From: Pseudomonadota bacterium
GTDB taxonomy: Bacteria > Myxococcota_A > UBA796 > UBA9615
NCBI GenBank assembly: GCA_024229515.1
Contig: JAAESI010000271.1
Location: 1-64,000 of the forward strand
Direction: 5' to 3'
Length of the DNA stretch: 64,000 nucleotides
Position numbers and translations under genes: made by a program. The notes beneath the pieces were generated by a model. The model was given only the letters and a program-made list of their open reading frames with translations. It did not search any database and was not told the origin of the DNA. Position 1 is the first letter of the stretch. Every line of letters starts with the position of its first letter. Positions 16,348 through 24,578 of the stretch are shown in pieces.

Positions 16348-17756
16348 CTAGAGACTGCCGATTCCGGCGTACTTGACGCCGGTCAGCCGCGCGACCTCCG
16401 ACCTCCATGTCGTGAGGTCGTTTGCGTTGAAGTCGCTCAGGCGGCGGTGCCCGCAGGCTCGGGCCAACACGGACATGAGCTCGACGGTCGCGTGCAGGTA
16501 GTTGGTCAGACGCTTGGCCGACGCGGCGACGATCAGCCGGTCGCGCAGGTTCTGCTTCTGCGTCGCGATGCCGACGGGGCAGTTGTTGGTGTGGCACGCC
16601 CGCATGCCCAGGCAGCCGATGGCCTGCAGGGCGCTGTTGGCGACGGCGACGCCGTCCGCGCCGAGGGCCATCGCCTTCACGAAGTCCGACTCGGTGCGCA
16701 GCCCGCCCGTGGCGATGAGCGTGATGTCGCTCGCGCCGATGCGATCGAGGTGGTGGCGTGCGCGTGCCACCGCGGCGATGGTCGGGACCGAGATGTTGTT
16801 CTTGAACACGTCGGGAGCCGCTCCAGTAGCGCCCCCTCGGCCGTCCAGGATGATGTAGTCGGCGCCCGCATCCAGCGCGAAGTCGATGTCGAGTTCGATG
16901 TGCTGGGCGCTGAGCTTGAAGCCGATGGGGATGCCCCCGCTGACCTCGCGCACCTCGTCGGCGACGCGGCGGAAGTCGGCTGCCGTGGACAGGTCGGGGA
17001 AGCGCGGCGGGGAGATGGCGGGGGTGCCGACCTCGAGTCCGCGGACCTCCGCGATCTTGCCGATCACCTTGGTCCCCGGGAGGTGTCCGCCGGTGCCTGT
17101 CTTGGCGCCCTGGCCGCCCTTGAAGTGGAATGCCTGGACGCGTTTGACCTTGTCCAACGACCAGCCGAAGCGGCCCGAGGCGAGCTCGTACAAGTAGCGG
17201 ATGTTGGCCGCCTGCTCTTCGGGGAGCATGCCGCCCTCGCCCGAGCAGATGCCGGTGCCGGCGGCGTGGACGCCCTTGGAGAGCGCGACCTTGGCCTCCT
17301 CCGAGAGCGCGCCGAAGCTCATGTCCGAGACGAACAGCGGGATGGCGAACGCGAGCGGCTTGGCGGCGCGCGGTCCCAGGACCAGCTGGGTGGCGACGGG
17401 CTCGTCGTCCATCAGCGGCAGCCGATGCAGCTGCGCGGTCAGGATCTGCAGGTCGTCCCAGGTCGGCAGCTCGGTGCGGCTGACCCCCATCGCCGAGATG
17501 GGACCGTGGTGCCCGAGCTTGCTCAGCCCCACACGCGCGAGGCGCTGGATGTGGGCGTTGTGCGGCTCGTCGACGGTCGCATGCACGTCCTGGTAGAGCC
17601 CCAGTCGGCCATGAGCGCGCCGCGGTGCAGGCAGCGGCCGTACAAGACGGAGACGGAGTCGTCGAATCGGGTGACCACGAGGTCAACCCCTTCAACCAGC
17701 GCGTACGTCGGCTGGCGATCGGCCAGCTCGCTCCAGGTCGCTACGCGGACGCGAAT
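16348..17756 (-). pseudogene. Rieske/glutamate-synthase-domain oxidoreductase with internal deletion
   Basis: 16348-17586 encodes an intact FMN-binding glutamate-synthase-like domain: FKGGQGAKTGTGGHLPGTKV, LDGRGGATGAAPDV, and the cluster-binding CLGMRACHTNNCPVG. Upstream, 17587-17756 in another frame encodes only the first half of a Rieske domain (TWSELADRQPTYALVEG... ending CLHRGALMADW). The second CxxH half and ~70-80 more residues are missing at the join near 17585, which also changes frame. No ATG/GTG/TTG precedes the Rieske part; only ATT at 17756 sits correctly behind GGAGG. Proteins combining both domains exist as electron-transfer oxidoreductases. As written this copy cannot make one. 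The synthase part alone could still be translated from an internal start. Confidence 0.72.
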
Positions 17757-17760
17757 CGTC

Positions 17761-18420
17761 TTAACCCTCCGGCGGGGCGACGATGTCGATGGTCAGGGCG
17801 ACGTTGTCCTTGATGAGGTCGTCGGGCTTGCCGGGGTAGGTGATGCCCCACTGCTGCCGGTCGATGACGAACTCGGCGCGGGCCTTGATGGTGCCCTCTT
17901 CGTCGGTGGAGACGGTGGCCGGGAAGGTGACGATGTTGGTCGTTCCGACGAGGGTCAGCTCGCCCGAGACCGTGTGGGTCGCGCCCTCGGTCTCGCTGCC
18001 GGGGGTGACCGACTTGCTCGCGAACGTGGCGGTCGGGTGCTCGGCGACGTTGAAGAAGTCGTCCGACTTGAGGTGGCCCGTCAGCTTCTCCACGTCGGCC
18101 TTCAGCGAGCTCATGTCGACCGTGACGTTCAGGCCGGTGAGGGTGCCGTCAGCGTTGGCAGCGATGTCGGCGGCGCTGATGCTGAAGTCGATGTCGTGCT
18201 GCCTAGTGACCTTGGCGCCCACGGCGTGGACCTTGCTCTGCGCCAGATCGACGGCACGCTTCAGCCCATCCCCGGCGGGCGCAGGCTCGGCGGCGGCGGG
18301 CTCCTCGGCGGCGGGCGCGGGCTCGGACACCTCCGCGGCGGCCTTGCCTTCGCCGGGGTCGGCGGCGCAGGCCACGAGGGACAGGAACAGGGCGGTCAGG
18401 AGGAGGTTGCGGCTGATCAT
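17761..18420 (-). CDS. YceI-family lipoprotein
   Basis: A 219-residue lipoprotein: signal peptide MISRNLLLTALFLSLVAC with lipobox LVAC, an Ala/Pro/Glu-rich linker, then a YceI lipocalin-like barrel (KVHAVGAKVTRQHDIDFSI..., HLKSDDFFNVAEHPTATFAS, HTVSGELTLVGTT). YceI proteins bind polyisoprenoid chains such as ubiquinone precursors in the periplasm. ATG 18420 is chosen over the upstream open frame because it starts the signal peptide. It lies just 4 nt upstream of the broken Rieske gene, so they probably formed one operon. A second YceI gene is at 48137. Confidence 0.88.
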   Translation of the reverse strand: MISRNLLLTALFLSLVACAADPGEGKAAAEVSEPAPAAEEPAAAEPAPAGDGLKRAVDLAQSKVHAVGAKVTRQHDIDFSISAADIAANADGTLTGLNVTVDMSSLKADVEKLTGHLKSDDFFNVAEHPTATFASKSVTPGSETEGATHTVSGELTLVGTTNIVTFPATVSTDEEGTIKARAEFVIDRQQWGITYPGKPDDLIKDNVALTIDIVAPPEG

Positions 18421-18435
18421 GGACGGCACCGTGCC

Positions 18436-18461
18436 TCGACAAATCGGTGAGATCCAGTTCC
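18436..18461 (-). promoter_or_regulatory. candidate ECF-sigma promoter of the YceI lipoprotein gene
   Basis: On the minus strand GGAACT (18456-18461) is followed after 15 bp by GTCGA (18436-18440), resembling the RpoE-type GGAACTT-N15-GTC arrangement. The gene starts at 18420. Consensus match only; ECF promoters are degenerate. Confidence 0.35.
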
Positions 18462-18508
18462 TGACCAATTGTTGACCTGTCCGCCAGGCCCCGACCGTGT
18501 CAGCAGGG

Positions 18509-18994
18509 CTAGAGCCCCTCGATGTCCGGCGTGATGACGAGCTCCGCCTCACCGTCGGCGGCATCTGGATCGAACTGACTGGCGAGCTGGCCGTCCAGCA
18601 GGCTCACGATCACCAACGGCCACTGCGGCGGCGGGCGGGCCGGATCGCAGTCGATCGAGACGATGGACTCGCTTCCCGGGCCGTCGAAGTCGAGGCCAAA
18701 GCCCCCGAATCCGTCGACATCGGCGCCGTCGGCGGCCACGAGCCCCGGTTCGAAGGGCGGACTGTCGGCGTCCCACGCGCAGCCCACGGCGAGACCGGCG
18801 GTGTAGGCCTCGCCGCTCACGCGGGTGATCCGGAGCAGCAGCGGGTCCTCGGCGTTGTCGCGGGTGTACTCGCAGCACTCCCCCCAGCTGGCGTCCGCCA
18901 TGCCGACCTCGATGTCGAAGCAGTCGTCGCAGGCGGGGGTTGGGCAGCCGACGACGGCGATGGCGAGGGGCAGCAGCGGAAGCAAGCGGAGCAT
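18509..18994 (-). CDS. Cys-rich lipoprotein of unknown function
   Basis: A 161-residue exported lipoprotein. MLRLLPLLPLAIAVVGC gives a clear signal peptide and lipobox, followed by Cys pairs CPTPACDDC and GECCEY that may form disulfides. A beta-rich acidic domain (LVAADGADVDGFGGFGLDFDG) follows. I do not recognise the family. ATG 18994 is selected by the signal peptide; the frame is open further upstream without a start context. It is divergent from ruvX with only 43 bp between them. Confidence 0.72.
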   Translation of the reverse strand: MLRLLPLLPLAIAVVGCPTPACDDCFDIEVGMADASWGECCEYTRDNAEDPLLLRITRVSGEAYTAGLAVGCAWDADSPPFEPGLVAADGADVDGFGGFGLDFDGPGSESIVSIDCDPARPPPQWPLVIVSLLDGQLASQFDPDAADGEAELVITPDIEGL

Positions 18995-19037
18995 GACGGC
19001 CCGCAGCCTAACGGATGGGGGTGCTAGCGTCGGCGAC

Positions 19038-19457
19038 GTGGCTGTCGTCGTGGGGCTGGATGTGGGACGTCGGACGATCGGTGTCGCGGCCGTGGACCCT
19101 TCGGGAGGGATGCCCGTCCCTCGGTTCACGCTGGCCCGCAAGGGCGTCAAGAAAGACGTCGCGGCGCTGATGGAGCGAGCGGTGGACGCCTCCACCGAAG
19201 CCATCGTCGTCGGGCTCCCCCTGCACGACGACGGCAGCGAAGGCGACGGCTGCCGCATCGCCCGGCAGGTCGGTGACGCGCTCGCGGAAGCGAGCGGGCT
19301 CCCGGTCCACTACCAGGACGAGACGCTGTCGACAGTCACCGCCCGGGACCGGCTTCGCGCCGCCGGCATGTCGGAGAAGCGCCAGCGCGCGGTGATCGAT
19401 CAGGCCGCCGCGGGGGTCATCCTCGAGGACTGGTTGTCCGAACAGAGGCAGCGCTGA
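19038..19457 (+). CDS. ruvX: RuvX/YqgF-family Holliday junction resolvase or rRNA-processing nuclease
   Basis: A 139-residue RNase H-fold protein. Family marks in order: VGLDVGRRTIGVAAVD at the N-terminus with the first catalytic Asp, EAIVVGLPLHDDGSEGDGC in the middle, YQDETLSTVTARDRL, and the C-terminal RAVIDQAAAGVILEDWL with the last catalytic Asp. YqgF proteins take part in 16S rRNA 5' end maturation and are proposed Holliday junction resolvases. GTG 19038 gives the normal N-terminus. Length matches the family (~140). Confidence 0.9.
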   Translation: MAVVVGLDVGRRTIGVAAVDPSGGMPVPRFTLARKGVKKDVAALMERAVDASTEAIVVGLPLHDDGSEGDGCRIARQVGDALAEASGLPVHYQDETLSTVTARDRLRAAGMSEKRQRAVIDQAAAGVILEDWLSEQRQR

Positions 19458-19471
19458 GGTACGCTCCCGGC

Positions 19472-19548
19472 ATGCGCAAGCTGCTCTCTCCAACTCCAGC
19501 GACAGTCAGGAGTTCAAGTTCCCGGTGACCGGAACGGTGCAGCTGTAG
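19472..19548 (+). pseudogene. lipoprotein gene collapsed to its first and last codons
   Basis: ATG 19472 begins MRKLL, a normal lipoprotein signal start. After ~17 nt the sequence continues in a different frame as LSNSSDSQEFKFPVTGTVQL followed by TAG at 19546, which reads like the last strand of a beta-sandwich/anchor domain. The 77-nt total is not a multiple of three. The likely history is one large internal deletion joining codon 5 to the last ~20 codons. No protein should be made from this. Confidence 0.45.
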
Positions 19549-19580
19549 CTCAGGGGGACGCTGATGTCGGATCGACAGCG

Positions 19581-19892
19581 GTGCTCTTCCTGTCCCGCCC
19601 GCTGCTCCCGCAACCGGCTCCTCCTCCGCCTCCTCCGCCTCCGGTCGCGGCGGTCGCGGCCCCCGCACAACCGCCTCCGGTCCAAGCCCCGCCGCCCGAT
19701 CCCGTCCCGCTCTTCGAGGGCCTGGCCGAGGGCGGGGACGAGGCCGACTACCTGCTCCTCATCATGGACGCTGACGCTCGTTCGCTCTGCGCCTACGCTG
19801 CGGATCTGCGCCAGCTGCCCACCGACCCCCGATGGGAGCAGGCCGAACGACTGCACGCCGCCTGCGCCGAGCGGCTGAAAGGGTTGGAGTGA
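19581..19892 (+). CDS. small Pro-rich protein, translationally coupled to the CotH lipoprotein
   Basis: A 103-residue open frame. It has a hydrophobic stretch VLFLSRPLL, a run of about eight prolines, a second Pro/Ala/Gln linker and a C-terminal helical domain of ~60 residues (FEGLAEGGDEADYLLLIMDADARS... AERLKGLE). The frame stays open upstream with no better start; GTG 19581 is provisional and the true N-terminus may have been lost with the deletion just upstream. Its TGA overlaps the next ATG (TGATG), so translation is coupled. I do not recognise the family. Confidence 0.5.
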   Translation: MLFLSRPLLPQPAPPPPPPPPVAAVAAPAQPPPVQAPPPDPVPLFEGLAEGGDEADYLLLIMDADARSLCAYAADLRQLPTDPRWEQAERLHAACAERLKGLE

Positions 19893-22800
19893 TGCTCCCG
19901 AAGCGCGCTCCGTTCGCGCTGATCCTCGCCGTCGCGCTCGCCGGCTGCGACAACACCGGCAGCTTCATCGATCCCGATCCAGGTGACGACGACGACGTCG
20001 CCAACGACGACGACGTGGTGGACGACGACGAGGGAGGCCCGTGGGTCCGGGACGAGCGGGCAGCCCCCGGGTCGGTGACCTTCAACGAGCTGCAGTACCA
20101 CCCGCGCTCCGACCGCGACCTCGAGTGGGTCGAGCTGCACAACCCGATGGTGCTGGACATGGACCTGTCCGGCTGGCGCCTCGGCGGGGGCATCGACCAT
20201 GCCTTCGCCGACGGGACCGTGCTGGCCGCGGGCGGGCACCTCGTCGCGGCCGCCGACCCCGCCCGCCTCGCCTCTGAGACCGGCTTCGACGAGGCCGTCG
20301 GCCCCTACGACGGCAGGCTCGCCAACGACGGTGAACGGGTCGACCTGTTCAACAACTGCGGCCGCCTCATCGACACGGTCGAGTTCGGCGAGGATGACCC
20401 GTGGCCCGTGGAGGCCGACGGCTCGGGCCTCACGCTGGCGAAGGTCCACCCCGACGCGGCCAGCGATCGCGCCGAGCACTGGACCGTCAGCGTCGAGCTG
20501 GGCGGCACCCCCGGCGAGCCCAACGGCCTCGACCCCCTCCCGGCGCCCACGATCGTGCAACTCGTCCCCTTCGAGGCGACGTGGAGCTACGACCTGTCCG
20601 GCGAGTACCCCGCGTCGGACTGGGCCGAGCCCGACTACGACGCCAGCGGATGGCCCACCGGCGATGCGGTCTTCTTCGCGGGGGGGATCGAAGCCGACTT
20701 TGAAGCGACCGCCCGGGGGACGGCAGACAACAACTTCGGCCTCTACCTGGGCGAGGCGGACGGCGGCGGCTTGCGCCTCGTGGGGGAGGACCCCGACGGC
20801 GACTGGACGACGGTGGAGAGCTTCGAGCTCGACGTGACTCCGCAGGACCACCTCTACCTCGCAGCGTGGGAGGTGCCGGGATCCAGCGGCGGACCCCAGA
20901 TGGCGATCGCGGAAGTGGACCTGCCGGCCCGGGTGCTCGGGACCGGGGCGGCGGAGTTCGAGTGGATCCTGGGGCCCGCGGACGCGAGCCCGGGCGCGCT
21001 GCCGGCGGACGCCTCCCCCGACCCCCTGGATCTGGCGCTGGTCATCGAGGACGCCAACGCGCTGGACGGCTGGACGGCTCCCGCGGCGGAGGCCGTCGCG
21101 TCATCGGGGCCGTGGGGGCCTGCGGTGGGCGCGTCCTTCGCGGCGACGACGAACTTCATCTGGGGGGACACCTTCGCCGACGTCTCCGCGACCAACACCG
21201 AGAACAGCTACGCCCTGTTCCGATCCCGCGAGCCCCTCGCCGCCCGGTCGGGCACCACCGAGCTTCTATCGATCCCGACGACGATCACCTTCCGCACGGC
21301 GTTCTCGTTCGACGCCGATCCGGACTCGACGGAGTTGACCCTCGACTGCCTCGTGGACGACGGAGTGGTCGTCTACCTCAACGGCGAGGAGGTGCTGCGC
21401 CACAACGTGGACGACGGGCCGGTCGATGCCGACACCCTCGCCGTGGAGTCGGTCGAGCAGCCGTCGGCCATCGTCGCCGCGCTCCCCGCCGAGGCGCTGG
21501 CGGTCGGCCCCAACGTGCTCGCGGTCGAGCTTCACCAGGCCGAACTCGACGACGGCGACATGACCTTCGCTTGCGCCCTCGACGGGCGGATCGCCCCCCA
21601 GAACACGATCCCGCCCCGCACCCTCGTGCTGAACGAAGCCGCCGCCGCGGACGCCGCGCTGTTCTGGATCGAACTGCTCAACGTCGGTTCCGACCCCCAC
21701 CCCGTGGACGGCCTCGTACTGGTGTCGGCCGCCGGCGAGGAGGCCGTGCTCTCGGGGTCCCCGCTGGATCCCGGCGCCCTCGCGGCCGTCGATGACCTGG
21801 CTCTCTCCCTCGGCGTGGACGAGGTGCTGTTCCTGTACGCCGCCGATGGCGAGACCCTGCTGGATGCCGTGCGGTTGACGGAGGCCACTCGCGGCCGCGC
21901 CGCCGCCGGAGGGGCGTGGAGGGTCCCCGCCGAGGACACCCCCGGCGCCCCCAACGCCATCGACCTGAACGAGGACGTGGTCATCAACGAGGTGATGTAC
22001 CACCCCGCGGTCGGCGCCGAGGAGTGGGTGGAGGTCTACAACCGGGGAGCCGACGCGGTCGATCTGAGCGGCTGGTCGTTGGTCGACGCCGTCGGCTTCG
22101 AGTTCCCCCCCGGCTCGGTCCTGGAGGCCGACGGCTACCTCGTGGTGGGGGACTTCGACGGACGCCTGGACAACGCCAGCGATCGCATCGTCCTGCTCGA
22201 CGCCTCGGGGAACCCCGCCGATGAGGTCCGGTACCACGACGGCGGTCGCTGGCCCGAGGCCGCCGACGGCGGGGGCTCCAGCCTGGAGTTGCGCGACGCG
22301 TGGGCGGACAATGTCGCCGCTGAGGCCTGGGCCCCCAGCGACGAGTCCGACCAGGCCGCGTGGGGCGTCTACAGCTACCGCGGTCTCGCCGGCTCCAGCG
22401 CGGTCGGCCCCGACGGCGCGTGGGAGGAGTTCGTCCTCGGCCTGCTCGACGCTGGGGAGCTGCTCCTGGATGACCTGAGCGTGGTGCGCGACCCCGACGG
22501 CGCGGCGGTCGAGGTGCTCCGCGACGGGAGCTTCGACGACGGCGGCGACGCCTGGCGCCTCCTCGGCACCCATCGCCACAGCGCGGTCGTGCCGGACCCC
22601 GACGACCCCGGCAACGCTGTCCTGCGCCTCGTCGCGACAGGGCCCACGGGCCACATGCACAACCACGCCGAGACCACGCTGCTCGAAGGCGTCGGCGCGG
22701 GGGAGTACGAGATCTCGTTCCGTGCCCGCTGGGTCTCCGGCTCCAACCAACTCCACACCCGGCTCTACTTCAACCGCCTCCCCCGGACGACGCGGGTGGA

Positions 22801-24574
22801 TCGGCCAGACAGCTCCGGCACGCCCGGCGCCAGCAACTCGACGGCGATCGACAACCTCGGGCCGACGTTCGCGAACCTCCGACACGACCCCGCCGTGCCT
22901 CGCCCCAACCAGCCCGTGCCGGTCACGATCTCAGCCGCCGATCCCGAGGGGGTCGGCGCGGTGACGCTGTGGTCCTCGGTCGCGGGGGCGCCGTTCGTGG
23001 AGCAGCCCATGACCGAAGAGGAGCCCGGCCGGTGGTCGGCGCTGCTCGGAGGCGAACCCGCCGGGACCGTCGTGCAGCTCTACGTCGAGGCCGAGGACTC
23101 GCTCGGCGCGTCGTCGCGGTTCCCGGTCGCCGGGCCGGACTCCCGGGCGTTGATCCAGTTCGACGACGGCCTCGCTCCGGCCGAGGGGCTGAGCCGCTTC
23201 CGCATCGTCATGACCGAGGCGGACTCGGACTGGTTCCACACCGACACCAACCTGATGAGCAACGACTCCGTCGGCGCCACGGTCGTCTACCACGAAGCCG
23301 AGGTCTTCTACGACGTCGGCGTGCGCGCCAAGGGCAGCGAGCGGGGCCGCCCGACGGTCCCCCGCCTGGGCTACGGCGTTCAGTTCCGCCGCGACCAACC
23401 GTTCCGGGGGAGCCACGGCAGCGTGCTCGTGGACCGGTCCGAGGGGGTCGGCTTCGGCCAGCGTGAGGTGCTCCTGAACCTGGTCATGACCCACGCCGGC
23501 TCCGTCTCGGGCGAGTACAACGACCTCGTCCAGGTCGTGACCCCACGGCCCGAGCACACGGGCCCTGCCGAGCTGCAGCTGGACCGCTTCACCGACCTCG
23601 TCCTCGCATCTCAGTTCGAGAACGGCTCCGCCGGCACGCGGTTCGAGTACGAGCTCATCTACTACCCGCTGACCACGGACGACGGGACCCCCGAGGGGCT
23701 CAAGCGGCCGCAGCCCGACTCGGTCGTCGGCACCCCCATCACCGACCTGGGCGACGACCCGGAGGCCTATCGCTGGGCCTACCTGATCAAGAACAACGAG
23801 GGGGAGGACGACTACAGCGGGGTGCTGGAACTGACCCGCGTGTTCTCCCTGTCGGGGCCCGCGTTCGCTGACCAGGTCGATGAGGTGATCGACGTCGAGC
23901 AGTGGCTGCGCTCGTTCGCCTTCGCGACGCTGGGGGGCGTGGTCGACCAGTACGGCGGCGACGGGAGCCAGCACAACGCGCAGTTCTACGTCCGCCCCCT
24001 GGACCAGCGGGTGCTCTACTTCCCCCACGACCTCGACTTCTTCGGGAGTGCCCAGATGGCCGTGGTGGGGAACGGGGACCTGACGCGCCTGCTCGGGCTG
24101 CCGGGGAACCGGCGCTCGTACTACGGCCACCTGCAGGACATCGTCGAGCACGCCTACAACGCCGAGCACCTGCTCCCCTGGTGCGACCAGATGGCCGCGC
24201 TCCTGCCGCTGCAGAACATCGCGGGCCACTGTCAGTTCATCGCCAGCCGGGCTGACTGGGTGATGAACGGCGCCCCGGATGCGGTGACCGCGGTCTACCC
24301 GGCGGTGGAGTTCCGCATCACCACCGGGGGCGGGGCCGACTTCTCCGTGGACGACGACGAGGTCGTGCTCGAAGGAAACGCCGGGATCGAGGTGCGTCGA
24401 ATCGCGCTCGAAGAGGGAGCGGAGCCGCTGGATCTTACGTGGCTCGACGACCTCACCTGGCGCGTGACCGTGCCGCTGGAGCAGGGCGCGAACGACCTCA
24501 CGTTGCGGGCCCTCGACCTGCGCGGCGAGGCGGTCGGCAGCGACACGATCGTCGTGACGTCGACGGGGGGCTGA
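19892..24574 (+). CDS. large lipoprotein with lamin-tail domains and CotH-like kinase domain
   Basis: A 1560-residue surface lipoprotein: lipobox LAGC after MLPKRAPFALILAVA, then an Asp-rich linker (GDDDDVANDDDVVDDDE). Two lamin-tail domains follow (VTFNELQYHPRSDRDLEWVELHN; VVINEVMYHPAVGAEEWVEVYN), with carbohydrate-binding-like beta domains between them. A CotH-like domain lies at ~1090-1480 (FRIVMTEADSDWF, VGVRAKGSERGR, FPHDLDFFG with the metal Asp). An Ig-like C-terminal domain ends it. LTD plus CotH architecture is common in large secreted proteins of Myxococcota and Planctomycetes; CotH homologues phosphorylate proteins. The start is set by the lipobox and the TGATG overlap. Confidence 0.83.
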   Translation: MLPKRAPFALILAVALAGCDNTGSFIDPDPGDDDDVANDDDVVDDDEGGPWVRDERAAPGSVTFNELQYHPRSDRDLEWVELHNPMVLDMDLSGWRLGGGIDHAFADGTVLAAGGHLVAAADPARLASETGFDEAVGPYDGRLANDGERVDLFNNCGRLIDTVEFGEDDPWPVEADGSGLTLAKVHPDAASDRAEHWTVSVELGGTPGEPNGLDPLPAPTIVQLVPFEATWSYDLSGEYPASDWAEPDYDASGWPTGDAVFFAGGIEADFEATARGTADNNFGLYLGEADGGGLRLVGEDPDGDWTTVESFELDVTPQDHLYLAAWEVPGSSGGPQMAIAEVDLPARVLGTGAAEFEWILGPADASPGALPADASPDPLDLALVIEDANALDGWTAPAAEAVASSGPWGPAVGASFAATTNFIWGDTFADVSATNTENSYALFRSREPLAARSGTTELLSIPTTITFRTAFSFDADPDSTELTLDCLVDDGVVVYLNGEEVLRHNVDDGPVDADTLAVESVEQPSAIVAALPAEALAVGPNVLAVELHQAELDDGDMTFACALDGRIAPQNTIPPRTLVLNEAAAADAALFWIELLNVGSDPHPVDGLVLVSAAGEEAVLSGSPLDPGALAAVDDLALSLGVDEVLFLYAADGETLLDAVRLTEATRGRAAAGGAWRVPAEDTPGAPNAIDLNEDVVINEVMYHPAVGAEEWVEVYNRGADAVDLSGWSLVDAVGFEFPPGSVLEADGYLVVGDFDGRLDNASDRIVLLDASGNPADEVRYHDGGRWPEAADGGGSSLELRDAWADNVAAEAWAPSDESDQAAWGVYSYRGLAGSSAVGPDGAWEEFVLGLLDAGELLLDDLSVVRDPDGAAVEVLRDGSFDDGGDAWRLLGTHRHSAVVPDPDDPGNAVLRLVATGPTGHMHNHAETTLLEGVGAGEYEISFRARWVSGSNQLHTRLYFNRLPRTTRVDRPDSSGTPGASNSTAIDNLGPTFANLRHDPAVPRPNQPVPVTISAADPEGVGAVTLWSSVAGAPFVEQPMTEEEPGRWSALLGGEPAGTVVQLYVEAEDSLGASSRFPVAGPDSRALIQFDDGLAPAEGLSRFRIVMTEADSDWFHTDTNLMSNDSVGATVVYHEAEVFYDVGVRAKGSERGRPTVPRLGYGVQFRRDQPFRGSHGSVLVDRSEGVGFGQREVLLNLVMTHAGSVSGEYNDLVQVVTPRPEHTGPAELQLDRFTDLVLASQFENGSAGTRFEYELIYYPLTTDDGTPEGLKRPQPDSVVGTPITDLGDDPEAYRWAYLIKNNEGEDDYSGVLELTRVFSLSGPAFADQVDEVIDVEQWLRSFAFATLGGVVDQYGGDGSQHNAQFYVRPLDQRVLYFPHDLDFFGSAQMAVVGNGDLTRLLGLPGNRRSYYGHLQDIVEHAYNAEHLLPWCDQMAALLPLQNIAGHCQFIASRADWVMNGAPDAVTAVYPAVEFRITTGGGADFSVDDDEVVLEGNAGIEVRRIALEEGAEPLDLTWLDDLTWRVTVPLEQGANDLTLRALDLRGEAVGSDTIVVTSTGG

Positions 24575-24578
24575 CCGG

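Noticed and set aside
19541-19600. tRNA-like string TAGCTCAGGGGG after the lipoprotein remnant
   Set aside because: No acceptor, anticodon or T-arm pairing could be built around it.
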